Assembly: GCF_027497255.1 (NCBI RefSeq) | Contig: NZ_CP114903.1 | Coordinates: 3,348,001 to 3,412,000, forward strand | Reading direction: 5' to 3' | Source of the DNA: Micromonospora sp. WMMD882 | GTDB taxonomy: Bacteria; Actinomycetota; Actinomycetes; Mycobacteriales; Micromonosporaceae | DNA: 64,000 bases | Shown here: positions 1-7,558 of the stretch, in pieces | Layout of the letters: every line of letters starts with the position of its first letter | How positions within the stretch are numbered: position 1 is the first letter of the stretch | Position numbers and translations under genes: made by a program | Notes under the pieces: model-generated | Told to the model about the DNA's origin: nothing | Databases searched by the model: none | The model's input: the letters and a program-made list of their open reading frames with translations, nothing else

Positions 1-494
1 TCGATCTCGGCGAACAGCTCGTCGGCGGCGTACCTGGCGAAGACGTCGGCCAGGCCGGGTTCGACGCCGATGCCGACCAGCGCGAGCCGGCCGGCGTCGG
101 CCCACTGGCCGGCGGCGGCGAACTGGCCGTCGCCGAGCTTGACCCCGGGCAGCTCGTACGGGCGCTCCGGGTGCGGGCGGGACAGCGACATGGCCATGTC
201 GAGGTAGTTCGCGCCGGCCGCGAACGCCCCGTCGAAGATCGGCATGACGAAACGCGGGTCGACCGCGTTGAGCACGTGGGTGATCCGGTGCTCGCGGCAG
301 AGCGCGGCCACCGCCGCCGCCGACGAGGCGTCGACGGTGGTGGCGCTGAACCGGTCGCCGTGGTCGGCGACGGCCTGCCGGGCGCGCTCGGGCTCCCGGT
401 CGGCGACGACCATGGCGTCGAAGAACGAACGCCGGGCGGCGACGGCCACCGCGGCCGAGCCGACCCCACCGGCTCCGACGACGAGAATCCTCAT
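1..494 (-). CDS. Saccharopine dehydrogenase family protein, C-terminus beyond the window
   Basis: The N-terminal 164 residues are present and the rest lies left of the window. The protein opens with a Rossmann dinucleotide-binding strand and loop (MRILVVGAGGVGS), followed by an acidic strand end (VVADRE) typical of NAD(P) binding. The later segments HVLNAVDPRF and GANYLDMA are characteristic of saccharopine dehydrogenase / carboxynorspermidine dehydrogenase-like proteins. The ATG at 494 has GGGAG about ten bases upstream. It follows the polyamine transporter genes on the same strand, 106 bases after the last permease, so a role in polyamine or lysine-derived metabolism is inferred. The exact substrate cannot be read from this fragment. 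Confidence 0.85.
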   Translation of the reverse strand, partial: MRILVVGAGGVGSAAVAVAARRSFFDAMVVADREPERARQAVADHGDRFSATTVDASSAAAVAALCREHRITHVLNAVDPRFVMPIFDGAFAAGANYLDMAMSLSRPHPERPYELPGVKLGDGQFAAAGQWADAGRLALVGIGVEPGLADVFARYAADELFAEI

Positions 495-600
495 CAGGCA
501 TCACTCCCGTAAGGGCGCTTTGCTGGCAGACGACGTTGCTGTGGCGGGCCTGGCTCCCTTCCGTCACCCGAGGTGTTGACAGGGTGCCCCCACCTGCGCC

Positions 601-1392
601 TCAACGGGAACGGGGCGTGCGGATGGTGTGGAACAGGACGAGCAGCAGCGCGATCGCGAACATGGCGGTGCCGACGACGTTGACCTGCGGCGGGATGCCC
701 CGCTGGGCGGCGCCCCAGACGTACATCGGGAACGTGACGGTCGCCCCGGCGTTGAAGTTGGTCACGATGAAGTCGTCGAACGACAGCGAGAACGACAGCA
801 GCGCGGCGGCGACGATGCCGGGCCACGCCAACGGCAGGGTGATCCGGCGGAACGTCTGCCACGGCGAGGCGTACAGGTCCATCGCCGCCTCCTCCAGCCG
901 CCGGTCCATGCCGGTCAACCGGGCTTTCACCGTCACCACCACGAACGACAGGCAGAACATGACGTGCGCGACGACGACGGTCCAGAAGCCCTGCGGCACC
1001 CCGGCGGAGACGAACAGGGCGAGCAGGGATGTGCCCATCACCAGCTCCGGGGTGGCCAGCGGCAGGAAGACCAGCACGTCGACGGCGGCCCGGCCACGGA
1101 ACCGGTGCCGGGTCAGCGCGAACGCCGTCAGCGTGCCCAGCGTGGTGGCGACGACCGTGGCGAGGAACCCGATCTGCACGCTGCGGACCACCGCGTCGCA
1201 CAGGTCCGCGCTGGCGCACGGGTTCCGCCAGTTGTCCAGGGTGAACTCGTGGAAGTCGTACGACAGCCGGCTGGCCGGACGGTTCAGCGACAGCGCGGCC
1301 ACCACGGCAACCGGCAGCAGCAGGTAACCGAGGACGAGCAGGGCCACCCCGACCACCCACCGGTCGGCCAGCCAGCGCGCCGCCCGCGACAC
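601..1392 (-). CDS. potC: PotC-type spermidine/putrescine ABC transporter permease
   Basis: A 263-residue inner-membrane permease with about six hydrophobic segments, the usual PotC length. The EAA-type loop that contacts the ATPase is visible (EEAAMDLYASPWQTFRRITLP, residues near 170-190), followed by the typical SFDDFIVTNF segment. It forms the transmembrane channel with the permease encoded just upstream. The GTG start at 1392 begins immediately after the TGA of that gene with no gap, so translation is probably coupled. It is the fourth gene of a potD-potA-potB-potC operon read leftward. The family assignment is firm; whether the substrate is putrescine, spermidine or a related amine is inferred from the family. 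Confidence 0.93.
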   Translation of the reverse strand: MSRAARWLADRWVVGVALLVLGYLLLPVAVVAALSLNRPASRLSYDFHEFTLDNWRNPCASADLCDAVVRSVQIGFLATVVATTLGTLTAFALTRHRFRGRAAVDVLVFLPLATPELVMGTSLLALFVSAGVPQGFWTVVVAHVMFCLSFVVVTVKARLTGMDRRLEEAAMDLYASPWQTFRRITLPLAWPGIVAAALLSFSLSFDDFIVTNFNAGATVTFPMYVWGAAQRGIPPQVNVVGTAMFAIALLLVLFHTIRTPRSR

Positions 1393-2241
1393 TCAGATCA
1401 CCTCCGCGCGGTCGCCCCGGCGCAGGTAGGCGAAGACCATCGCGAGGACCGCCGCCATCAGCAGGAACGACAGCGCCGCGCCCTGCGGGTAGTCCAACCG
1501 CACCAGGAACGCCGAGTCGATGACGTTGCCGACCATGTACTCGTTCGGCGTGCCCAGCAGCTCGGCGTTGATGTAGTCGCCGCTGGCCGGGATGAAGAAC
1601 AGCAGCGTCCCGGCGACCAGACCCGGCATCGACAGCGGCAGCACCACCCTGCGGAACGCCTGCGCCGGGCCCGCGTACAGGTCGCCGGCCGCCTCCAGCA
1701 GCCGGACGTCGAGCCGTTCCAGGCTCGCGTACAGCGGCAGCACCAGGAACGGCAGGAAGTTGTACGTCAACCCGAGCACCACCGCGAACGGGGTGGCCAG
1801 CAGCCGCCCGTCGGCGTCCAGCAGGTGCGTCGCGCGGAGCAGCCCGACCAGAGCGCCGTGGTCCGACAGGATGGTCTTCCAGGCCAGGGTACGGACCAGG
1901 AAACTGGTGAACATCGGGGCGACCACGCACACCAGCAGCAGGTTCTTCCAGCGGCCGGCCTTCAGGGCGATCGCGTACGCCAGCGGGTAGCCGAGCAGCA
2001 GCGCCACCACCAGCGCCGCCCCGGCGTAGCCGAACGAGCGCGCCAACTGCGGCCAGTACGCCTGCACCGCGTCCGGGTAGTTGCCGAACGCCCAGGTCAT
2101 CGCGTAGCCGGTGGCCAGCGAGCCGGCCGGGTCGTAGAGGCTGGTGGCGGCGAGCTGGAGCAGCGGCCCGACGAAGAAGACCGCCAGCCAGGCCACCCCC
2201 GGCAGGAGCAGCAGGTACGGCAGCAGCCGCCGCCTGCTCAC
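1393..2241 (-). CDS. potB: PotB-type spermidine/putrescine ABC transporter permease
   Basis: A 282-residue permease with six predicted membrane segments and the EAA loop (LLEAAGDLYAGPAQAFRRV). It pairs with PotC to form the translocation pore. The open frame extends upstream to 2646, but the real start is the GTG at 2241. From there the protein begins with a short basic stretch and a hydrophobic helix, as PotB proteins do, and the upstream extension is antisense-like sequence inside the ATPase gene. The start overlaps the ATPase stop by four bases (GTGA), indicating translational coupling. The product ends with an acidic tail immediately before the next permease start. Confidence 0.93.
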   Translation of the reverse strand: MSRRRLLPYLLLLPGVAWLAVFFVGPLLQLAATSLYDPAGSLATGYAMTWAFGNYPDAVQAYWPQLARSFGYAGAALVVALLLGYPLAYAIALKAGRWKNLLLVCVVAPMFTSFLVRTLAWKTILSDHGALVGLLRATHLLDADGRLLATPFAVVLGLTYNFLPFLVLPLYASLERLDVRLLEAAGDLYAGPAQAFRRVVLPLSMPGLVAGTLLFFIPASGDYINAELLGTPNEYMVGNVIDSAFLVRLDYPQGAALSFLLMAAVLAMVFAYLRRGDRAEVI

Positions 2242-3365
2242 CGGCGCGCCCCGGCCGGGTCGCGGGGCAGCAGGAAGGCGTGTTCGGGCGCCCAGTGCGC
2301 CAGCACCCGCGCGCCGACCGGGTGCCGCCCCTCGGCGTCGGTGTTGGCCGCGAAGACCGTCAGCTCGTCGCCCCAGCCGGTACGGACCAGGTACTGCGTG
2401 CTCACCCCCACGTAGGCGGCGTCGCTGACCACCCCGGGGACGTGCTGGTGTCCTTGCGGCAGCTCGGCGGCGGAGCCGACGAGTCGCAGCTTCTCCGGGC
2501 GTACCCCCAGGTGGACCGGACCCCGGTCGACGCGGGCACGGCCGACGGGCACCGGGAAGCGCGAGCCGTGCGCGGTGACCACGACCTCCTCGCCGCCCGG
2601 ACCGCCGACGGACCTGCCGGCGGCGTCGGCGGCGATCAGGTTGCACTGGCCGAGGAAGGTCGCCACGAAGGCGGTGGCCGGGAACTCGTACAGCTCGACC
2701 GGTGGGCCGAGCTGTTCGATCCGGCCGGCGTCGAGCACCGCGACCGTGTCGGCCATCGTCATGGCCTCCTCCTGGTCGTGGGTGACGTGCACGAAGGTGG
2801 TGCCGACCTCGGTCTGGATCCGCTTCAGCTCGGTCTGCATCTGCCGGCGCAGTTTCAGGTCGAGCGCGCCGAGCGGCTCGTCGAGCAGCAGCACCTGCGG
2901 GTGGTTGACCAGGGCGCGGGCCAGCGCGACCCGCTGCTGCTGCCCGCCGGAGAGCTGGGCGGGGCGACGCTTGCCGTACCCGGCGAGCTGCACCAGGGCC
3001 AGCATCTCCTCGACCTGCCCGCGGGGCGACCGGATGCCCCGGCGGCGCAGCCCGAACGCGACGTTCTCGGCGACGTCCAGGTGCGGGAAGAGCGCGTAGC
3101 TCTGGAAGACGGTGTTGACCGGCCGCCGGTACGGCCGCAGCCCGGTGATGTCCCGGTCGCCGAGGAGCACCCGCCCGGCGGTGGGCTCCTCCAGACCGGC
3201 GACCATGCGCAGCGTGCTGGTCTTGCCCGAGCCGGAGGCGCCGAGCAGGGCGAAGAACGACCCCTGCGGCACGGTCAGGGTGAGGTCGTCGACGGCGGTG
3301 ACCGGGCCGAACCGTTTGGTCAGGCCGACCAGCCGCAGGTCACCGCCGGACGCGTCGCTCGCCAT
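2238..3365 (-). CDS. potA: PotA-type polyamine ABC transporter ATP-binding protein
   Basis: A 375-residue ATPase that powers the PotBC channel from the cytoplasmic face. Visible motifs are Walker A GASGSGKT (residues 42-49), the Q-loop VFQSYALFPHL, the signature LSGGQQQR, Walker B VLLLDEP and the switch histidine in HVTHDQ. The C-terminal third matches the regulatory TOBE domain of the PotA/MalK group (GVRPEKLRL). Length and domain order are normal. The start lies six bases after the stop of the binding-protein gene, and the end overlaps the potB start by four bases, so all four transporter genes form one operon. Confidence 0.95.
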   Translation of the reverse strand: MASDASGGDLRLVGLTKRFGPVTAVDDLTLTVPQGSFFALLGASGSGKTSTLRMVAGLEEPTAGRVLLGDRDITGLRPYRRPVNTVFQSYALFPHLDVAENVAFGLRRRGIRSPRGQVEEMLALVQLAGYGKRRPAQLSGGQQQRVALARALVNHPQVLLLDEPLGALDLKLRRQMQTELKRIQTEVGTTFVHVTHDQEEAMTMADTVAVLDAGRIEQLGPPVELYEFPATAFVATFLGQCNLIAADAAGRSVGGPGGEEVVVTAHGSRFPVPVGRARVDRGPVHLGVRPEKLRLVGSAAELPQGHQHVPGVVSDAAYVGVSTQYLVRTGWGDELTVFAANTDAEGRHPVGARVLAHWAPEHAFLLPRDPAGARR

Positions 3366-3371
3366 CGCGCC

Positions 3372-4556
3372 TCACGCTCCGATGATCTGCTGGAACTTCG
3401 ACTCGTACGTGCGCTCGGCCGTTTCGTCGAGGGCCATGAACACCGTCGACTTCGCCAGCAACGCCTCGTCGGGGAAGATCAGCGGGTTCGCGGCCAGCTC
3501 GGGGTCGATCTTCTCCAGCTCGGCCTGCGCGCCCTGCACCGGGCAGATGTAGTTGACGTACGCGGCGAGTTTCGCGGCGACCGCCGGGTCGTAGTAGTGG
3601 TCGATCAGCGCTTCGGCGTTGGCCCGGTGGGTGGCCCGGTTGGGCACCAGCAGGTTGTCGGAGAAGAGCAGCACGCCGGAGTCCGGCGCGACGAACCTGA
3701 TCTTCTCGTTGTCGAAACCGAGCTGCACGATGTCGCCGGACCAGCCTACGCACGCGGCGATGTCGCCCTTCGCCAGCTCGGGGGCGTAGTCGTTGCCGGT
3801 GAACCGGCGGATCTGGCCGCTGTCCACGGCCCGTTTCAGCTTGGCCAGCGCGTCGTCGAACTGGGCTTCGGTGAAGTTCGCCGGGTCGTGCCCGTTGGAC
3901 TGGAGCAGCAGACCCATGGTGTCGCGCATCTCGGCCAGCGCGGTGACCCTGCCCTTGAGGTCGGGCCGGGTCAGCAGCTCGTCGACGGTACGGATCTCCC
4001 GGGTGACGCTGCCGTTGTAGGCGAGACCGGCCAGCCCGGACTGCCAGGGCACGGCGATCCGGTTCTCCGGGTCGAACGAGCGCCCCTTCAGCGAGGGCAG
4101 CAGGTTGGCCTGGACGTTCGGCAGTTTCGCCGGATCCAGTTTCTGGATCCAGCCGAGCCGGATCATCCGGGCGGCCATCCAGTCGGTCAGGACGATCAGG
4201 TCCCGCTCGGTCGACTGGCAGGCGGCGAGCTGGTTGCGCACCTTCCCGAAGAACTCGTTGTTGTCGTTGATGTCCTCGGTGTAGGTGACCTGGATGCCGG
4301 TCGCCGTCTGGAAAGCGTCCAGGGTGGGACGTTTCGCCCCGTCCGCCTCGTCGACGTCCATGTACTGCGGCCAGTTCGAGAAAGTCAGCTTCCGCTCGTC
4401 GGCGGAGCGGTCCTCGCTGACGCAGTCCTCCTCGCTCCGAGTGGCCGCTTCGGTGCCACAGCCGGCCACCGCGCCACCCGTGGCGAGCAGCGCCGCCGAG
4501 CCGAGCGCGCCGGACAACAGGCCACGCCGGGAGACCGTCCGGAGGGGACGACGCAT
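3372..4556 (-). CDS. potD: PotD-type polyamine-binding lipoprotein
   Basis: A 394-residue extracytoplasmic solute-binding protein. The N-terminus has an RRGLL twin-arginine-like stretch, a hydrophobic core and a lipobox-like AVAGC, so it is probably a lipoprotein exported through Tat or Sec. The mature part carries PotD-type segments such as LTFSNWPQYMD, LIVLTDWMAARMIRLGW and IAACVGWSGDIVQLG. The frame continues upstream to 4949, but the ATG at 4556 is preceded by AAGGAG at good spacing and opens directly into the signal peptide. It is the first gene of the operon and is divergent from the Lrp-type regulator, which probably controls it. Confidence 0.92.
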   Translation of the reverse strand: MRRPLRTVSRRGLLSGALGSAALLATGGAVAGCGTEAATRSEEDCVSEDRSADERKLTFSNWPQYMDVDEADGAKRPTLDAFQTATGIQVTYTEDINDNNEFFGKVRNQLAACQSTERDLIVLTDWMAARMIRLGWIQKLDPAKLPNVQANLLPSLKGRSFDPENRIAVPWQSGLAGLAYNGSVTREIRTVDELLTRPDLKGRVTALAEMRDTMGLLLQSNGHDPANFTEAQFDDALAKLKRAVDSGQIRRFTGNDYAPELAKGDIAACVGWSGDIVQLGFDNEKIRFVAPDSGVLLFSDNLLVPNRATHRANAEALIDHYYDPAVAAKLAAYVNYICPVQGAQAELEKIDPELAANPLIFPDEALLAKSTVFMALDETAERTYESKFQQIIGA

Positions 4557-4766
4557 GTGACGGCTCCTTGGGGGTGTGCGTCGACGAGGGGCACGGGGCC
4601 GCCGCCGGCGGGAGGGCCAGTGCGATCGGTCGAACGATACTGACATGAGGGAATCTTGCGAACAAGGGATTCCGTCGCGACGTTGGTTCTGAGCGACTAA
4701 ATGCGCCAGACTCCCTGATGATCGCCGCGCAACGGTAACCGCCGCTTGATGTGAAGGAAATCCGCG
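4557..4766. promoter_or_regulatory. Divergent control region between potD and the Lrp-type gene
   Basis: This 210-base divergent intergenic region is AT-richer than its surroundings. An imperfect inverted repeat lies at 4650-4673: GGAATC-TTG, a CGAA centre, then CAA-GG-GATTCC, with two extra bases in the right arm. On the leftward strand a TATCGT hexamer at 4634-4639 could be the -10 element of potD. The repeat lies just upstream, where a dimeric Lrp/AsnC regulator could bind. Operator function is inferred from symmetry and position only. Confidence 0.45.
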
Positions 4767-5279
4767 ATGTCCCAGCCCCAGCCGGAGAGCCCCGGACTCG
4801 CCCGCCGGGTCACCGTACGCCAGGGGGCCCACCACGCCCTGCTCGACGACGTGGCGAAGCGGATCATCGAACAGCTCCAGGAGGACGGCCGGCGGCCGTA
4901 CGCCACCATCGGCAGGGCGGTCGGGCTCTCCGAGGCGGCGGTGCGGCAACGGGTGCAGCGGCTACTCGACGCCGGGGTGATGCAGATCGTCGCGGTCACC
5001 GACCCGCTGCAGCTCGGCTTCCCCCGCCAGGCCATGATCGGCCTACGCACCGACGGCGACCTGGAGTCGGTCGCCGACCGGCTCGCCGAGCTGCCCGAGG
5101 TCGACTACGTGGTGATCACCGCCGGATCGTTCGACCTGCTCACCGAGGTGGTCTGCCGCAACGACGACCACCTGCTGGAGATCCTGCAACGGCTGCGCGC
5201 CGTGCCGGGCGTCGTCTCCACCGAGGCGTTCGTCTACCTCAAGCTGCGCAAACAGACCTACACCTGGGGTACGCCCTGA
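4767..5279 (+). CDS. Lrp/AsnC family transcriptional regulator
   Basis: A 170-residue regulator of normal Lrp/AsnC architecture. The N-terminal winged helix-turn-helix covers about residues 25-75 (RIIEQLQEDGRRPYATIGRA, then LSEAAVRQRVQRLLDAG). A C-terminal RAM/AsnC ligand-binding domain follows, with the family phrases DYVVITAGSFDLLTEVV and VPGVVSTEAFVYLKL. The start at 4767 has AAGGA upstream. It is divergent from potD and lies before the class III aminotransferase on the same strand, so control of polyamine uptake and catabolism is the likely role. The effector molecule is unknown. Confidence 0.93.
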   Translation: MSQPQPESPGLARRVTVRQGAHHALLDDVAKRIIEQLQEDGRRPYATIGRAVGLSEAAVRQRVQRLLDAGVMQIVAVTDPLQLGFPRQAMIGLRTDGDLESVADRLAELPEVDYVVITAGSFDLLTEVVCRNDDHLLEILQRLRAVPGVVSTEAFVYLKLRKQTYTWGTP

Positions 5280-5394
5280 GCGCCTTCCCGCCCCACCGCC
5301 GTTCCCGCCGGACCTTGACGCCATTTTCGGGGAAACAGGGGTGTCGACGCCCGATGAGGCCACTATTTTTCCGATGTTGCGTGAACCTGGATGC

Positions 5395-5431
5395 GGCTCC
5401 GCCGACACCAGTGCATGGTGCCGGCGGAGCC
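5395..5431. terminator. Hairpin downstream of the Lrp-type gene
   Basis: A 15-base stem with one mismatch (GGCTCCGCCGACACC against its near-complement at 5417-5431) encloses a seven-base loop. It sits 115 bases after the lrp stop and 107 bases beyond the end of the leftward secreted-protein gene, so it could terminate either transcript. There is no T-tract, as is common for high-GC actinobacterial terminators. Confidence 0.5.
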
Positions 5432-5538
5432 GGACCGACGACAACGATGTTCCGACCCTACGGGTGGGGTGAATCCGCTGAATCGGTCGCAGTCGCAGCA
5501 CTTTTCGGAAAATTGCCGTGACGGGCGATCCCGCGGAA

Positions 5539-5943
5539 TCAGGCCCCTGGAACTTCCACACGACCGCAGTCCTGCGGATTCCCGGTTGAGCCGTTCTGAC
5601 GACAGGCAACGATCTTCACCCTGGCGCCTTCCCTGTTGACGTCGACGTTGTTCCCCTCACAAGCGCCGGCACCTCCACCGACGTAGACCTCGCGGAACTT
5701 GTTCCAGGAACCGTCTTCCTGCTTGATCTCGATCCAGCCGACCGCGCCCATGGAGTCGGCGTCCCGGTCGCAGACCGTGTAGATGTCGCCGTCGTCCTTG
5801 TACTGCGTTCTCGCTCCGGCGACTCCGGCATCGGTGCTTTCCGCCGTGCCATCGGCAGCCAGGGCCGGCGAGGAGATTCCGACCCCGGCAAGCATGATTC
5901 CGCAGGTAAGAACGACACCGGCAAGCAACCTACGAGCTCCCAT
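5539..5943 (-). CDS. Small secreted protein of unknown function
   Basis: A 134-residue protein with a clear Sec signal peptide: basic MGARR, a hydrophobic core to about residue 25 and a probable cleavage site after SSPALA. The mature part is about 100 residues, polar, and has four cysteines (near TVCDRD, GACEGN, VACRQN and PQDCGR) that could form two disulfides. No family is recognised. The start is supported by GGAGG eight bases upstream. Codon use is visibly less GC-biased than in flanking genes. Together with its position between lrp and the aminotransferase, this suggests acquired DNA. Confidence 0.75.
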   Translation of the reverse strand: MGARRLLAGVVLTCGIMLAGVGISSPALAADGTAESTDAGVAGARTQYKDDGDIYTVCDRDADSMGAVGWIEIKQEDGSWNKFREVYVGGGAGACEGNNVDVNREGARVKIVACRQNGSTGNPQDCGRVEVPGA

Positions 5944-6362
5944 TGATTAACCTCCGCAAAGCCCGAGGAACTTGGATGCAACAACCAAGCTCCATGCGAA
6001 TGGATCAATTAGTTTCGGAGTCTATGCCACCTTCCGAAACCGTGCAACACGACCATTTTTGATCTTCGTGCTTAAGGTCGCCAGCAGGGTCGAAACGCGA
6101 ACCGCAGCCCCTTAACGGCAATGAGCTGCGACAACAGGTATTTGTCGGCGTACGCGTGAGGGCGGCTACGCCCCTGGCCGCCGAACCATCCACGGCACGC
6201 GATCCGGTGAATCCCCAGGCTAGGGGCCGCCAATGGAAAGAATGCCTCGAAAAGTTCGGCACCAGATTGCCTATGTGGTGATCGCCCCTGGAGGGAGGCA
6301 CGCCAGGGGCACGCTTCTGACCCGTCCGCGACCGGGGTCGGGGTCGGGCGGCCCGGGAGACG
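5944..6362. other. Intergenic region without a convincing gene
   Basis: These 419 bases are relatively AT-rich for the window. The only frame of note (leftward, 6005-6301) has mixed composition, no credible ribosome binding site and no recognisable motif, so it was not called. The region presumably holds the promoter of the secreted-protein gene at its left end and the terminator of the DUF397 operon at its right end. Confidence 0.6.
6284..6310. terminator. Hairpin downstream of the DUF397 gene
   Basis: A perfect eight-base stem GCCCCTGG / CCAGGGGC encloses an 11-base loop. It lies about 50 bases beyond the stop of the leftward DUF397 gene and is the only strong inverted repeat there. Terminator function is inferred from position. 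Confidence 0.4.
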
Positions 6363-6545
6363 TCAGCGTGTGCCGGCGTAGGCGACGAACGAGCGCCAGG
6401 CGGCCGGGGTGAAGGTCAGCGTGCCGCCGTCGCGGTCCTTGCTGTCGCGCACCAGGACCCGGCCGGGCAGGTTGTCCGCCACCTCGACGCAGTCGCCGCC
6501 GTTGTTGCTGCTGCGGGTCGCGGTCCGCCACCGGGCGGGGGTCAT
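6363..6545 (-). CDS. DUF397 domain protein
   Basis: A 60-residue protein of the DUF397 family. It has the signature order W-R-T-S/A-x-R-S-S-N-N-G-G-D-C-V-E-V-A near the N-terminus, then VLVRDSKD, then LTFTPAAWRSFVA. These small actinobacterial proteins normally partner the helix-turn-helix regulator encoded next to them. The ATG at 6545 overlaps the regulator stop by four bases (ATGA); an in-frame ATG at 6551 is the alternative. The tight overlap shows the two genes are one operon. Biochemical function is not established; an anti-regulator or partner role is inferred from the family. Confidence 0.9.
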   Translation of the reverse strand: MTPARWRTATRSSNNGGDCVEVADNLPGRVLVRDSKDRDGGTLTFTPAAWRSFVAYAGTR

Positions 6546-7330
6546 GTCCATGTCTGCGCCACTTCCCTGATCAGCTCGACCGACCGGCGACGCGGGAACG
6601 CCTCGCCGGTGATGCTCTCCCACCTTCGGCTCAGCGTAGCGACGTCGTCCGGATCCGTCACCACCTCACCCCGGAGCTGATTGTCCAGATAGGCCACTTC
6701 CCGCGCGTCCGGCATCCGGGCCAGCACGAACGGCCCGGCCAGGCCGGTGTGCCAGGGGCCATCGGCCGGGATCAACCGGACCTGGACGTGCGGCTCCTCG
6801 GCGGCGTCCGCCAGGCGCAGGAGCTGCTCGCGCATCACCGCGCGGTCGCCGACCCGCCGACGCAGCACCGCCTCGTCGAGCACCGCCACGAGCTGCGGGG
6901 GCGGCTCCCGCCGCAGCACGCACTGCCGGGCCAGCCGGCTCGCCACGATCTGCTCCACCTCGTCGGGCGGCAGCAGGTTGCCGGTCCGCAGCATCGCCCG
7001 GGCGTACGCCTCGGTCTGGAGCAGGCCGGGCACCAGCAACGGTTGGTAGGACCGGAGGTCGGTGGCCTCCTGCTCCAGGTCGGCCCAGGGGCGGAACCAG
7101 GGCAGGTCCCGACGACGGTACGGCTCGGGCCACAACTCGGCCGCCGCGTGGCCGAGCACGGCCGCCACCGCGACCCGGGTACGGGGGTGCGGGATGCGCC
7201 CGAGGGCCACCCAGCGCCCCACCGTCTTCGGGTCGACGTCGACCTTGGCGGCGAGGGAGTCGGCGGTCTCGCCGGCCGTCGCCATCGCCACCCGTAACGC
7301 CTCGTTCATGACCAGCTTCTTCGTCCACAT
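6542..7330 (-). CDS. XRE-type helix-turn-helix regulator with DUF5753 domain
   Basis: A 262-residue regulator. The N-terminal helix-turn-helix covers about residues 8-60 (AAKVDVDPKTVGRWV). It is followed by the DUF5753 domain, recognisable from LLQTEAYARAML, VLDEAVLRRRVG, a PFVLARM-like strand and VAYLDNQ. Together with the downstream DUF397 protein this is the standard pair that is multiplied in actinomycete genomes. The start chosen is the ATG at 7330; an internal ATG at 7309 is possible. A TAATGT hexamer at 7344-7349 (leftward) could be a -10 giving a very short leader. The pair sits between lrp and the aminotransferase, a likely insertion. Confidence 0.9.
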   Translation of the reverse strand: MWTKKLVMNEALRVAMATAGETADSLAAKVDVDPKTVGRWVALGRIPHPRTRVAVAAVLGHAAAELWPEPYRRRDLPWFRPWADLEQEATDLRSYQPLLVPGLLQTEAYARAMLRTGNLLPPDEVEQIVASRLARQCVLRREPPPQLVAVLDEAVLRRRVGDRAVMREQLLRLADAAEEPHVQVRLIPADGPWHTGLAGPFVLARMPDAREVAYLDNQLRGEVVTDPDDVATLSRRWESITGEAFPRRRSVELIREVAQTWT

Positions 7331-7558
7331 GCTCACGCACCGCACATTATCGACTACGCAACGCGGAGGGGTACCGCACGTCCCGGACATCTTCGGGACC
7401 TTTCGACCGTCCCGGGGGCGTGGCGCGTTCCACGGAATCCGTCGCGTCCAGCCAGTTAGACTTCTGATTCCTTGCGCTATCGTGGGGAACTGTGCGATAA
7501 CCGGGGCAGTGAGGCCGGCTCACCCCTCTCGCCGGCCCGTGACCCGATGGGGCCCGCC

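Noticed and set aside
1393..2646. 417-residue version of the PotB gene
   Set aside because: The first ~135 codons lie antiparallel-like within potA in another frame; the GTG at 2241 overlapping the potA stop gives the normal PotB length.
2280..4643. 787-residue plus-strand frame
   Set aside because: Antisense to potA and potD; shadow composition.
6005..6301. 98-residue minus-strand frame
   Set aside because: No ribosome binding site, no -10 at leaderless spacing and no recognisable sequence; treated as intergenic.
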